A DNA stretch of 64,000 bases from Ga0077555 sp041397775 (GTDB lineage: Bacteria; Pseudomonadota; Alphaproteobacteria; Rhizobiales; Hyphomicrobiaceae). The stretch covers positions 124,001 to 188,000 of the forward strand of contig JAWKWB010000004.1 in NCBI GenBank assembly GCA_041397775.1, read 5' to 3'. Of this stretch, positions 1 through 10,312 are shown in pieces. Positions within the stretch are counted from its first letter, which is position 1; each line of letters begins with the position of its first letter. The position numbers and the translations under genes are program-made. Under the pieces are notes generated by a model. It was not told the origin of the DNA. It did not search any database and saw only the letters and a list, made by a program, of their open reading frames with translations.

Positions 1-223
1 CGCATGCGATCAGCGAGACGGTGAACTACTCGCTGACGTCGCACGCATCTTTGTGCGATTGTTTGGAGCAAAGTCAGCGCCTGCAACGCCCAAATTCAGC
101 GCGCTCGCAAATTCGATTTCTGGCGTTCTGCCTGAGAAGAGAACTCGCCTAGTCATCGGCGGTGTCGAATTCGTCAATTCTCGAATATCCTGCACGCTTT
201 TCGTTGGTCGACCACAGCGCTAG

Positions 224-622
224 TCAATTTCCGAGGCAGCGCGCCAACTTCTTCTTGGCGCGACTCACTATTGCCTTTGCCGATTTTTCGTTCTCGACGG
301 CGTCATTTAGTTCCCGAAGGGCTGTCTCTACATCTGTTCCAGCCAGCATCTCGGTGATCGCGCCTACGTCACTCTCATTGCCGCTCACGATGCCGTCTAT
401 AATGCCTCCGAGAATATCCAGCCGGTGCTTGCAATGCGTTCCCGCCTGTCCGGCAGGGCAAGTGCATGTTGCGGTGAGGTTGTTCCCCGCTCGTGCGAAC
501 GTCACGCTGTAGTCGTTGCCGGAACTTCCACGAACCACAAAATCTAGATGAGTACGGCTCACTTGTTGGCCTCTTATCGTTGACCGAACTCGGTCGAAAA
601 AGGGAACTTGCTCGCAAGGCAT
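224..622 (-). CDS. SWIM-type zinc-finger protein, small
   Basis: A 132-residue protein with the SWIM zinc-finger signature CxCx(n)CxH, seen as CTCPAGQAGTHCKH at about residues 53-66. SWIM fingers are known to mediate DNA or protein contacts in bacteria and eukaryotes. The C-terminal third is charged and probably helical (residues 95-130, rich in Glu, Lys and Ala). It lies alone on the minus strand at the left edge of the accessory block, with no neighbour that explains its job. The zinc-binding motif is seen directly; a nucleic-acid-binding role is inference. Confidence 0.6.
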   Translation of the reverse strand: MPCEQVPFFDRVRSTIRGQQVSRTHLDFVVRGSSGNDYSVTFARAGNNLTATCTCPAGQAGTHCKHRLDILGGIIDGIVSGNESDVGAITEMLAGTDVETALRELNDAVENEKSAKAIVSRAKKKLARCLGN

Positions 623-775
623 TGATCACAGCATGTCTGCGTCCCAAGGATGACGCAAGACGCGCCGTGCGGTCAAGACGACACAGAGCGACCACGAATG
701 AGGCGCGCGCATTAATTCGGACTTCACCGCTATGCGTTATCACTTCTGCATGGGGTATGGTCGCGAGGTAAGACA

Positions 776-1198
776 ATGTTTAACATAAAATTGATTGCGT
801 GTTGCCTGCTGGTCGCCGTCACCGCCGCTGCTGGGGGTGCAGTATGGCAATCGCACAATACTGCGATGGCCCTCGAAGATCGCACAACCGCTGCTGTTCA
901 GCATAAGAACGCTCTGCGCGCAGCAGAGCGTGCAGACCTGATCTTACGCGTGAAGCGCGCTGCGGCTCGCATGACGCCAGACCCCGAAAGTGTCAAATTC
1001 CGCAACGTTCACGTCGTATATAAGGAAGAGAAACCAGTCGTAATCTGCGGCATTATGAATCCCAAGAACAGATTCGGCGCATACGTTGGCGAAATTCCAT
1101 TTATTGGAATTCAGTCCGAGGGCCGTGTGTATCTTCTCGGCGGAAAGAAACCATCGGTAGTAGCAAAATCGTACTGGCATGATTATTGCTCTCGATAG
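776..1198 (+). CDS. Secreted hypothetical protein
   Basis: A 140-residue protein with a clear N-terminal signal peptide: basic MFNIK, then a hydrophobic stretch to about residue 22 with small residues near the likely cleavage site. The mature part has a coiled Ala/Arg/Glu region (35-65) and then PDPESVKFRNVHVV and VVICGIMNPKNRFGAYVGE. The pattern 'PESxKFRxV...CGxxNxKNxFGxYxG' recurs in small exported proteins of Proteobacteria with no known function. It stands alone on the plus strand. Export is well supported; function is unknown. Confidence 0.6.
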   Translation: MFNIKLIACCLLVAVTAAAGGAVWQSHNTAMALEDRTTAAVQHKNALRAAERADLILRVKRAAARMTPDPESVKFRNVHVVYKEEKPVVICGIMNPKNRFGAYVGEIPFIGIQSEGRVYLLGGKKPSVVAKSYWHDYCSR

Positions 1199-1347
1199 GA
1201 CTGCTCTGGGGTCCGCGTCTGCTATTGACTGATTGCATGCTCTGCGCGGCATTCGCGATGATTCTGGATGTCGCTCTAAACTGTCGGCACTCGATTAATA
1301 ACCATTTGTCCGCGGCTTGACTGTAGGTAATCCATCGCAGCGCGGTT

Positions 1348-1842
1348 TCATGAATACAATTCCCCGAGCAACTGCTTCCAGAAGCTCATAAGATCGGTCA
1401 CGCAGCCGTCAAGACTCACCTCGGTTCCGTTGTCTTTCATCATCACATTTTGTCCACCATACCGGCCATCACCGTACGAACCCATGCCATATCCCGTCGA
1501 CTGGATCACAGTGTTCGCGATGTGTGTCATCGACGTCGAAGAGCGCAGCGTAAGACGCACATGTTTTGACGCATTCGCCAAATCGCGAATAAATTTGCTC
1601 GATGGGACCAGCATCTCAATGTGCCCCCAAAACGCCCCTGCTTTAGCAAAAGATTTTTCGTACTTCATTTCCAATTCTTCTTTTTTGAATTGCCAAAGCC
1701 ATTCATGCATGTGAAAGAGTGCGGTGACTGTGTTGATTGCGGTTCTAAATTGGCTGGCGGTGTTCATGTATTCGTGAACATTCGGCTCCACGATCTTCTC
1801 GAAGAACTCCTTGGCGCCTCTCAGACTCTCTTCTGTCGACAT
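1348..1842 (-). CDS. Hypothetical protein, helical
   Basis: A 164-residue protein starting MSTEESLRGAKEF. The ATG at 1842 has an AAGGA-like ribosome site on its 5' side and is preferred over a TTG 15 codons upstream. The protein looks mostly helical up to about residue 110, then has a Gly/Tyr-rich stretch (GYGMGSYGDGRYGG) and a C-terminal helix ending in FWKQLLGELYS. I do not recognise the family. Base composition is lower in GC than the core genes, which fits acquired DNA. Confidence 0.5.
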   Translation of the reverse strand: MSTEESLRGAKEFFEKIVEPNVHEYMNTASQFRTAINTVTALFHMHEWLWQFKKEELEMKYEKSFAKAGAFWGHIEMLVPSSKFIRDLANASKHVRLTLRSSTSMTHIANTVIQSTGYGMGSYGDGRYGGQNVMMKDNGTEVSLDGCVTDLMSFWKQLLGELYS

Positions 1843-1887
1843 AGCTGTGTGTTTCCTTGTTTCCGTAGCGGTGATTGGCTCCGCCAA

Positions 1888-2884
1888 CTAATCATTCTGA
1901 TTGTACTCAGTCCCAGACACAGGTGACGCGCGCCTAACAAGCCCCGGACCCGCCCCCCGGCTAGGTACCATTGGGGTCGGAAATTTTTAACCATCCCCCG
2001 GGGGTGGCCTGGTCGCCCGCGAGACGTGTTCGCCTCGCGCGTCGCGTCTGTCCTTCGAAGACTGATCGAGTGTCCGTCGAAGCCGCCGTGACCGATCCCA
2101 AGTACCATCCGGACCAACCAACATGGTTAACAGATTGTTAATGCGAATGGTCAAATACAATCATTCCGCAGCGCAGCAAAACGTTTCGGGTTGACTCATT
2201 CATCGATAGAACTTAACGATTCAGTAACTCTGCGGTGAGTGCATACCGGAGGCGTTCCATTAACCAATGTACGGGCCTGCCACCTGCACTTTCAACGTGA
2301 AAACGACCATGAATACCCGCAGAAATACCACGAGATTTTCCATAAGATATATTTCGCGAATGTCAGCCCTCACAGTGATTTAACAAACCGTGAATGTGGA
2401 GCATTCGTTGAATCAGACTGACTCAGGATTGATTCAGAATGGGAAATGGGGATTTTCCGGTCTTGAGGTCGATATGCACTAGGTGCATGAAAGGACTTAG
2501 TAACCCTAACCCGTGAATGGGCTTTTTGGGACATCGAGATGTATATACACGATTCGCGACTTCACAGCTTCAAACAAGGTGGTTTTTCGCCGTTTCGGCG
2601 CTGCATTTCAGGCCGGTCTTGGAGAGCTTCCGGGCCTTGGCGGCGGGGTATCATCGATACTGACACTGGTCATTCCAGGTGACGCTATCGCGTTGATTTC
2701 ACTGACGGATGTGAATGCAATGAACAATGGTCAATTATGGCACGATTGGGAATTGCAATTTTAATTACGATGATGGATCGACGTCGACGAACACGCTGTT
2801 GGTGACTAGGATTCCAAGCGTTCCGGATGCGAATAAGCACTCGGGCGATTTCGGCAACAGGGTGAATCAGAAAGGATCACCGCC
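1888..2884. other. Gene-poor stretch, nothing convincing
   Basis: About 1 kb with only short, unconvincing reading frames on both strands (60-98 codons, no ribosome site or recognisable composition). It includes an AT-richer part (2120-2480) that may hold decayed coding sequence or regulatory DNA of the mobile block. I see no RNA gene or obvious repeat here. Confidence 0.4.
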
Positions 2885-3115
2885 ATGGATGTACGCGTGA
2901 AGGCAATGCAGCTTGGGATTGACGTCGAGGATACCGACACCGACGCGGACTTGGCAGTTCTGATCGAGCATGACGCGGTTTTGACGCTCGCGCACGCGCT
3001 GGTCGAGCACGCAGAACGTGGTGATGATGCCGACGTCCTGATCGTGGCGCGGGCTATCGTGGCGCGGCTTGAGAGTGCGTCAGGAGTTTCACTGGTGCCG
3101 ACGACGCGACAGTGA
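2885..3115 (+). CDS. Small acidic hypothetical protein
   Basis: A 76-residue acidic protein (MDVRVKAMQL...), preceded by AAAGGA eight bases before the ATG. Residues 14-60 are rich in Asp, Glu, Ala and Val and look like two helices. No family is recognised. It is the only frame in this stretch with a sensible ribosome site and protein-like composition, so it is listed with low confidence. Confidence 0.35.
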   Translation: MDVRVKAMQLGIDVEDTDTDADLAVLIEHDAVLTLAHALVEHAERGDDADVLIVARAIVARLESASGVSLVPTTRQ

Positions 3116-4118
3116 GGTATTCACTGTCCAAATGGTTCCACGGCTTCACTGTTCCGGTCGTTCTGACATTTCACCTTTGAATGTCAGGACGGCCGGATTT
3201 CTGTTTGGCGCCGGGTTTGTCAGGGCGCCTCAATCCATTAATCTGCTCGAAGACGGCTCTCGGCATCAGATGATGCGTCGGAGAGCTAACCGGCGGCGGG
3301 CGCTGGCGTCGCTGTCGTTGCCATCGCTTGGCGCCGCTGACACCGTCCCCGGCGTCGTCATTGCCATTGCCATTGCCAGCGCTGCGCTGCGCGGCCCTGA
3401 CAGCGTCCCTTGACGACGTCGGGCATCGTCCCTGTCGTCGTGGTCGTCGCGGTCGTTGCCATTGTCGGCGTCCCCCCGCCATTGCCAATTGCCGGCGTCG
3501 TCGACGCCACCAGTGCCGTCATCGTCGGCGCTGTGGCTGTCGTCGGGGCGACCGTCCATCGAACAGGGCGGGGACTACTAGCCTAGCTGTCCCAGGCTCC
3601 TACGCAGCGCGTCGGGCCCCTGCCTGATCGGGATCGCCGACGCCAAGGGCTCCCTGACAGCCGAAGGAAGAGGCTGACAGCAGCAGCGCCCGAATTCGCC
3701 GCACCTTGGTCGCACCAGGTGACGCGATGAGAGGCAGGCAAGCGCTGTTGGCGGCGAGGCGAACTGCCAGGCGACGTGATCACAACCGTTCGGGGTATCA
3801 GGTTGCCGGCGCGGTCAGTGCCAATCGGCGAGGGGAAGACACTGACGGCGGTGAGGTTTTGAAAGGGGATCGGAACGCGGGCAGGCGTGGCGAGGGTCGA
3901 GGTTTTTCGGAAGGCGACGCCTAGGGATTTTTTGAGTTGTAGCGACTCAGGTTTTCTTGAGGCTGAGGGTGATCGATAGTAAGCTTGGAGGGCCTAGTTT
4001 CAAGTTGGCGGAAGGGAGGTCGGACTAATTGATCATCGTTTAATAAACAGTGTTCACTATAACAATCGGCAAACCGAGATTAAGGCCGAACAGCTGGTGA
4101 AATGTGGCTTTTTTGTGT
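3116..4118. other. Non-coding stretch with low-complexity DNA
   Basis: No convincing gene. From about 3290 to 3560 the DNA is a low-complexity run of short motifs (repeated gccattgcc, gtcgtcgtgg and gccgtcatcg-like words). It gives Asp/Gly-rich or Ala/Ile-rich pseudo-translations in several frames, typical of composition rather than selection. From 3900 the sequence becomes A/T-rich and leads into the iteron field. Confidence 0.45.
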
Positions 4119-4488
4119 CGTGAGGGGACTTGAGGGGACTTTGCGCAGTCATCCGGCTGGGAAAAACGTTTTTGCTTTTCCGCCCGGGAGAGAGAAAAAA
4201 AAACAAAAAACTTTCCCCTAGGATGAGCAAAGTCCCCTCAAGTCCCCTCAATCGCCCTTAACGCATTGTTTTTGCTTCATAATTTCGTGAGGGGACTTTG
4301 ACCAAGTCCCCTCAAAGTCCCCTCACGAAACGGCAAAGTCCCCTCACGATCCCCTCCACGGTTGCTTTGGGACCCTCTCTCTCGGTCGGGGTGTGTCCTG
4401 TTTTCCGCCCCGCGTCGCCTCCCTCATGAGGGGACCTTGAGGGGACTTGGGTGAAAAATGAGGGGACTTTGGCCAAAGTCCCTCATGA
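4119..4488. repeat. Iteron array, probable replication origin
   Basis: Ten exact copies of the 10-mer TGAGGGGACT or its complement AGTCCCCTCA lie between 4121 and 4468: starts at 4121, 4131, 4231, 4241, 4288, 4305, 4316, 4337, 4438 and 4459. There is a one-mismatch copy at 4427 and degenerate copies near 4347 and 4477. They occur in tandem pairs and in both orientations. The array lies just past the 3' end of the primase/helicase gene, an arrangement seen in replicons of phage satellites and small plasmids. The repeats are seen directly; origin function is inference. Confidence 0.65.
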
Positions 4489-4526
4489 AATTCGCCACAA
4501 TGTTGCCACATTTTGGCCCTTTTTCG

Positions 4527-7500
4527 TCACATTTCGTCGTTCTCGGTTGTCATCGGAACGACCTTAAATGTGTATTCGGCGCTCCGATTGCTCTTCCCCG
4601 TGGAGTCTTTCTTTACGACCGTGATGCGCACAGCCTTGCCGTTCGGTCGGATGTCGAAGGTACGTCCACGTTGCTCATTCAGAAGTCGTCCGACACGTGT
4701 CGCAGTGTTCTGGTCTTTGTACTTCCCGATGAGTTCAGGCCAGTCGAATTCGATCTTTTCGCCATCTCCGACCGTTCCGAAGCGACTGGCGCGCACTGCC
4801 ACAAATCCTCGTGCGCCGTAATAGCTCCCCGACAGAATGTCGGGGTGGTCTTCCGCAACGCGCTCCAGGAAGTCTGTGGCGTCTTCTTCCGTCGTCAGCG
4901 TCGCTTTCATCGCCCCGACGTTGGAGAGGAAGCCGGAGATTCCCGCGCATTCCAGGATGCCCCCACCATTTCCGCCCAGACATTGAACGACCGCATTTTC
5001 GTCGCCCCTTCGGTCGTCCCTTCTGAACCCACCATCCAATCAACGTCTGGATGGCGTGTAGCAGTTCGGCGCGCCTCTGGATGACCCATGAATTCGAGCC
5101 TTCAAGATCGTGCTTGAAGCGTCGCCGTAGGGTGGGGTCGCAGGGTCCGGCGCTGATGCGTATTGGCACCGTCCGGCGCATCATGTCGCGTCCCAACGTC
5201 GCTGGTTGAGCGTTACCATCATCATCAGCTTGAAAGGCAAGGATACCGTCTCGAAGTACCCCAGCAGTCGGTCTGTCCAGATGCCCGAAGTGAGAGCCGC
5301 TTCAAGCGCGGGGTCCGACAATGTCTCCTTGACATTATCGAGAACGATGTGAGTGCGTCTCTCGACGACTTTCGCTGTGATTGTCTTTCGGGACTCGCCT
5401 TTCGAATAGCTCCACTTCTCGGACTGCTTGCCGTCAGCAACCAGCATGACGACGTCCGATAGTGTGCTCTTCCCTTCGCCTGAGTACGGTGCGTCGAACA
5501 TGAAAAGCGGCGTGGCGGCATCACCCATCGCTGCTTTGATGTGTGGCGTGATGAGGGCAGCGATCATGTTTGAGCGTGAACCCGCACCTCGCTCCAGGTT
5601 CGGGCAGGGCCAACCTGCGTCGTCCTTCTCATCAATGTAGGCGTTGGTCGGTTCGTCGCCGCCACCGAAACTATCCGAGAAGGGAAAGTCAACGAGAAGG
5701 TCGCGCACAAGCAAATTCACCGATGTCTTGACATCGTCTTCTGTGATTTTTCCAATTTCCGGCGGCGGTAGGGGGTCAAAACCTTGAGGCAAGTCGAGAT
5801 AATACCCTGTCCGCTCATCATATCCGGGCTGCGATAGCCAACTACCGTCGTCCCTGATTGTTGGCGTCCTTACGATGCCATTCAGCGGCGGCAGGTCCAG
5901 TTCCTTGTCCAACGCGACACGGTCCGTGACTTCATGATCAGGAGCCTCGCCACGCTTCTTACCTTGCCACCAACAGAGTTTCGCCGCTTCGTTCCAGACC
6001 TCGTCTTTCTTAAGGACTGTAGAAACCGCCCCGACCTGCAAATCCCGGTCGATCTTCGCCAGATGTCCGGCGACCAGAACGTACTGAACGTCCCGCTCGT
6101 TCTGCGCCTTCATCGCGTCGACCAGTGCTGCCACTTGGTCGTTGTGATTGTCGTCTTTCAAGATGACAGGAAGTCCGCCGTACTCGTGCGGTAACCCGTC
6201 GTCGACCAATCGGCTGGACGACGACGTCTCCTTACACGACCCCGCGATGAGTTTCGAAAGCGCGGGCTTCCTCAGTCCGAGCTTCTTTCCGAGCACCGGT
6301 ATCAGACGTTCACGTCTCAGTGCGTCCGTGGTGCCTATCGCCGCCAAGACGATTCTCGTCTCATCTGTCGTCGCTCGATCCGGCAACGCCGCGATAGCGT
6401 CCTCCAGCGCCTTTTCGTCGCCTGCCAGTCGCGCTATTTCCTCGCGGTCATCCTTCTTCCGACTGCCGGCCTCCGAAAACTCATACAGCGCCTCGGCATC
6501 ACCAACACCGTACGCTTGGCACAGCAGATCGAGATACCGCGCGCGATCAGTCCCGATCTCGGTCTTGCACGTCGCGTGGAGGCAGTTGAAACCCCAACCC
6601 TCATCGTTCTGGAAGACCGCAAACCCAACGTCGTCTGGATTACCAGCGTCCGAATGGTTGTCATCGTTAGGACAGCGCCAGTGTGCCCCGCCCTTCGGTC
6701 CACCTTTGCGCTCATCCTCGGGCGCAATCGAACGCAGCCAGTCCAGCGCTTTGAAGTCCGGACAGGTCTTCAGGAACTCCATCAACCCGGGCGTCATAGC
6801 CGCGCCGGCAACCCCCCCGTTGGACACAGCCCCCGAATGTCGTCCCGTCCCGACATCCGCAAACCGCGACGTCACCGACAGGTCCGAGATGATGGGAGCG
6901 AGATCGACCATAGCTCCAGGGACGATCACGGCGTCCCGATCAGCCTCGGAACTCCCAACACGCGGGGTGAACATCAAACGCGATGGGTCGGTGCAGGCCG
7001 GATCGAAGGTGACATTCAACCGCTCAGCGACGGCGGCATAGACTTTCTTCCACAAGTCAATCCGTTGCGCCTGCGTGCCGCCTTCCAAAAACGAGAAGGG
7101 CTCCCGAAGCACCAGCATCACGCGCATTTTCGGCAGCGGATCGTGCGTCATGCGATAGACGACGCCTACCTGTCCGAATTCCCGTCCAACAAACGCCGCC
7201 GACGTGACAATGTGTTCCTGATACTTCCGGACGTGCTTCAGATAGCTGAGGCAGACATCGGCGATATCCTCATCGTCGAACGGCATATCCCGACGCATGT
7301 CCCGTTCGACGTACCGGATCAACGCGGCCTCCGGGATATCAGTCACAGTCCCATTATGGGAGTGTGTCGTCCAGATGTAACCAAACCAGCCGGCGCCGAC
7401 CAGCTTCTCACGCACGTCCTGCACCGTCTCCCCGGTATCAAGGTCGAGCATGAGGATGTGATTGGTTTTCATTGCCTTGGCGAGGCGATGGCCACCGACC

Positions 7501-7790
7501 AATTCTCCTTGCAGTAGGCATCGACCATTCTTCGGACCGATCTGAAACTTCGTCAGGTCGTTCAACAATTGTTCGACGGTGCCTGTGACATTTTGAAAGG
7601 CGCGATCTTCCTGATTGCGTCCGAAGGCGACGGTGACAACGCGGTCGAGCACGTCATCATCCACGTAGTCGAGAAGTTGGGCGTCGTTCATCCACGATCT
7701 AACGGACGCCGCGTCAACGTCTGCGTCACCGGGTTGCAAAACGATATTGGGATTGTAGTCCTGGGGCGTCGAGTCGTAGTGGGCAAGCAT
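4527..7790 (-). pseudogene. Replicative primase/helicase, broken near 3' end
   Basis: A large replication protein. The start is taken at the ATG at 7790 (MLAHYDSTP) behind a GGAAGAGAG site, not the longer frame. It has an N-terminal primase-polymerase-like region (LMLDLDTGE; later DPSRLMFTPR), a zinc-ribbon-like segment (HWRCPNDDNHSD ... FNCLHATC), and a C-terminal P-loop ATPase with Walker A DAPYSGEGKST followed by HIVLDNVKE. This is the usual layout of satellite/prophage primase-helicases. The frame stops at 5181, but homology-like sequence continues as GRDMMRRTVPIRI, KMRSFNVWAEMVG and GILECAGISGFLSNVG in three other frames, down to 4527. Shifts lie near 5204 (CC for CCC), 5005 and 4962 (one G short in G runs). 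Either decay or sequencing error explains them. Confidence 0.7.
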
Positions 7791-8535
7791 TTTTACTCTC
7801 TTCCGCCGAGAACCGTTGCATCCGCTTGGGAAACAACCTATATTCCCGGTCATCAACGCATTACAATTTGACCCGGCCCGCACTAGCCATGCGGTTGCCG
7901 GGTTTCTTCTTCCTCGAAGAAGAACGTCTCCGGCAACTCGACCGAGTCGGCGACAAGACGCTCCTTCCATCAAACTGTCGGGGGGCGATGGACGGACGTC
8001 GGCGTTCAAAGCTTTCAGCGATCTAATGTGTGTGCGTTCTGTGCTTGTCTTTTACTGTGATTTGCGAGTTTCTGTTTTGTGGTGCGCCGATAACCCATGA
8101 ACGCCTGTCACATAATATAAATCGCGTCACATTTCAAGCCCTCGCCACCCGGTGTGCATCCGTATCGAGATTTCGCGCCCCTTTCTCCGCCTGCGCCTTT
8201 GTCCTAAAATCTTGTCCTACTTCCAGGTTTTATGACAAAAACTACGCTTTGGCGTCTCTCTAGCCCCGCTTTTGTCCTAAAACCTTGTCATATTAACCAC
8301 GTTTCGCCACCCCAGCGCCGTCAATGTCATAAAATCTTGTCACATTAACCATCCCGTCGCTTCGTGTCGAACAGCCTGAAATCACGCCCCCGGGTCTGCT
8401 CCCCTGGCGTTTCGGACCCTCGATGCGAAACCGCCGGGAAGACTGAATTATTCTCTCCGTGGCTCGATTTTATCGTTGCCAAAACATAATATTTGTTGTA
8501 GATGTAACACATGTTTTCGTGAAGGTACCGCGTAA
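7791..8535. promoter_or_regulatory. Divergent control region with repeated TTGTC boxes
   Basis: This 745-bp gap lies between the primase gene (minus) and the RHH-led operon (plus). It holds three similar direct repeats: TTGTCCTAAAATCTTGTCCT at 8199, TTGTCCTAAAACCTTGTCAT at 8272, and a third from 8322 (ATGTCATAAAATCTTGTCAC). An inverted half-copy (GGTTTTATGACAAAA) lies at 8226. Each unit carries two TTGTC words 14-15 bases apart. The two right-hand copies share a flanking ATTAACCA. They are likely operators, perhaps of the RHH protein encoded at 8536, or second-origin repeats. No gene is convincing within the gap. Confidence 0.5.
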
Positions 8536-8754
8536 ATGACTCTTGCCCCTGATGATCGTAAGGACGAATTCATCACCATCCGCTTGACGGCAGGTGACAT
8601 CGATAAGATCGACTTCGCCGCGAAGGTCGATGGGACGAAGCGCTCCCGGTTCATTCGGACGGCTATAGACAAACTGGTTGCGCAAAAGTTGCGCGAACTA
8701 GCTGACCGCACGTCTGCTGCCATCCCCGATAACTCGACGACGGAGGCCATATAA
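8536..8754 (+). CDS. Ribbon-helix-helix DNA-binding regulator
   Basis: A 72-residue protein with a CopG/Arc-like ribbon-helix-helix pattern. The strand DEFITIRLTAGDIDKID is followed by KVDGTKRSRFIRTAIDKLVA, the expected two helices with the basic 'R-S-x-F-I-R-x-A' signature. RHH proteins bind operators as dimers through the N-terminal strand. It is the first gene of a seven-gene operon and lies next to the repeated TTGTC boxes, so autoregulation and control of the divergent replication gene are likely (inference). Confidence 0.7.
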   Translation: MTLAPDDRKDEFITIRLTAGDIDKIDFAAKVDGTKRSRFIRTAIDKLVAQKLRELADRTSAAIPDNSTTEAI

Positions 8755-8757
8755 AAG

Positions 8758-9336
8758 ATGCCTGTGATCACCCCGAAGGACGCAGCCAAACAATTGAATG
8801 TCGACTTCGACACTTATCTGAAGCTCGCCGATGACGTTCTAAAAACCCACTTCAACGTCGCTGATCACGCTCGGCAGGGGGCGTATATGCGCGCCGACAT
8901 CGCGGCCACGGCGGCTGTGATGGTCCCCTCCCTCGTCGGACGTGTCGTCGCCTCGCTTGGTGATGGTGATGAAGCCGCGACAGCTATTCTCGTGGAAGCT
9001 TTCACGGTCGTTCGCGAACTCGATCCGATCTTGTTCGAACAAGCTCCGAGTCGTGAAGAATATGCGCATCTATTGTCGAATTTCATGACGTTTTCGACAG
9101 CGAAAGGAACCGCTGAAAGGGCGGGTCCGAACGAAGCCCGCCGCGACGCGTACCCTTTGAAGTGGAAGTTGAGGGCGGGCGAGGCATCGGCACGCGCTCC
9201 CTGGGACCCGACGTTGCCGGGCTCTGGCATCGTCGGCGGGCCAATCCCCACGGCCAAATATCGAAACGCTTTCGAAAAAGCCGTGGCGAACTTCAATCAT
9301 CAGGCTGAAAAGGAAAAGGACAAAGTCAATGAGTAA
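8758..9336 (+). CDS. Hypothetical protein of mobile-element operon
   Basis: A 192-residue protein (MPVITPKDAAKQLNVD...) with a GGAGG ribosome site nine bases upstream and only three bases after the RHH gene, so it is co-transcribed. The first 100 residues look helical and Ala-rich; the C-terminus is Lys/Glu-rich. No family is recognised. Its stop overlaps the next start by eight bases. It is probably a replication or packaging accessory protein of the element, but nothing in the sequence proves that. Confidence 0.6.
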   Translation: MPVITPKDAAKQLNVDFDTYLKLADDVLKTHFNVADHARQGAYMRADIAATAAVMVPSLVGRVVASLGDGDEAATAILVEAFTVVRELDPILFEQAPSREEYAHLLSNFMTFSTAKGTAERAGPNEARRDAYPLKWKLRAGEASARAPWDPTLPGSGIVGGPIPTAKYRNAFEKAVANFNHQAEKEKDKVNE

Positions 9337-9973
9337 TCGCACGCGTTATTTCAACGTCATCCGCGAGCACGTCGAAAAGAAGTTTCCGGGACTGTCAGAT
9401 ACTCGAAAACAGTTGATCGCGGATGCGGTCTTGGATCAATCGACGGTGGCGCCGTTGATCGAATCTGACGACTTTGACTTCATTTTCCGTGACGAAGCGG
9501 ACAAATATCTGGCCGCTAATCCGGTGTTCAGCGTCCAAACACCTCGCCCTTACGATCTTCTTGAGTTTCTCGATGCTCAATATCGGGCCGACAATGCCGG
9601 ACTCGCGATGCCCGGTGATCGAAAGTTGGCGCTTGCCCGCGAATTTCGGGACATGAACGAGACATCCCTACTGGCGAAAGCACAGGAACTCGGCTTCAAG
9701 CCGATTGAGAATTCCCCTGCGACAGCATCTTCTTCGACCCCGGGTTGCAAACGTTTCGGTGAGATGACAATCGAGGAGCTTGATGCCGAAGTCGAGCGTC
9801 GCATGGGGATATCGGTTAAGGACATTCCGATTAGTAAGCGTCGTGCGTATCACGACGCTCTGCGAGCCCTCGACCCGCCTGTGCAGAACACCATGATGCG
9901 CGAGAACAGTATCCGCTCCGCGCTGACTCCGGAACAGCGTATTGCGGAATTTCGCGAAAAGAATCAGAAATGA
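9329..9973 (+). CDS. Hypothetical protein of mobile-element operon
   Basis: A 214-residue, mainly helical, charged protein (MSNRTRYFNVIREHVEKKF...). It overlaps the previous gene by eight bases and the following gene by four (ATGA), a sign of translational coupling. It contains EMTIEELDAEVERRMG at about residues 148-163 and ends in LTPEQRIAEFREKNQK. I do not recognise it. The tight packing in an operon is the main evidence that it is a real gene. Confidence 0.6.
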   Translation: MSNRTRYFNVIREHVEKKFPGLSDTRKQLIADAVLDQSTVAPLIESDDFDFIFRDEADKYLAANPVFSVQTPRPYDLLEFLDAQYRADNAGLAMPGDRKLALAREFRDMNETSLLAKAQELGFKPIENSPATASSSTPGCKRFGEMTIEELDAEVERRMGISVKDIPISKRRAYHDALRALDPPVQNTMMRENSIRSALTPEQRIAEFREKNQK

Positions 9974-10305
9974 AGTCGTCATTCGAGAAGTGGACAAACC
10001 AACCATCAATAAATGCCACCGACCACGGTATCGCTGAGCGTCAGCGCCGCGAGGAATTGAAGGCGCGCGCCGTCGAATTGATGAAGGAACACGCGAAGCT
10101 GAAGAAGCGCCTTAAGATCGAGCCCCCGAAGCCGGTAAAGCTCAAGCCGGACACGCCAACACGACAAGGTTTCAGCTTCGGCAAGCGGATAACGGTCGCA
10201 GATATCGAAGCACGCGCCTCCCGTGACCGGCGAGAACTTCGCCAGCGGGAGATTGAAGACGCGACGCGGCAGGCGTGGTTGCTCACGGGCGATTTGGTTC
10301 GCTGA
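9970..10305 (+). CDS. Small basic coiled-coil protein
   Basis: A 111-residue, Lys/Arg-rich protein with a probable coiled coil at residues 22-50 (ERQRREELKARAVELMKEHA) and a Pro/Lys-rich linker (EPPKPVKLKPDTP). It starts inside the previous stop (ATGA). The high positive charge suggests nucleic-acid contact. Family unknown. Confidence 0.55.
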   Translation: MKSSFEKWTNQPSINATDHGIAERQRREELKARAVELMKEHAKLKKRLKIEPPKPVKLKPDTPTRQGFSFGKRITVADIEARASRDRRELRQREIEDATRQAWLLTGDLVR

Positions 10306-10312
10306 AACGCTC

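Noticed and set aside
10..195. 61-codon minus-strand open frame
   Set aside because: Poor protein-like composition, no ribosome site seen; window edge prevents a better judgement.
2513..2764. 83-codon plus-strand frame
   Set aside because: No ribosome site and no recognisable pattern; could be chance.
4119..4488. Possible CRISPR-like repeats
   Set aside because: Units are only 10 bp, in both orientations and with irregular spacing; iterons fit better.
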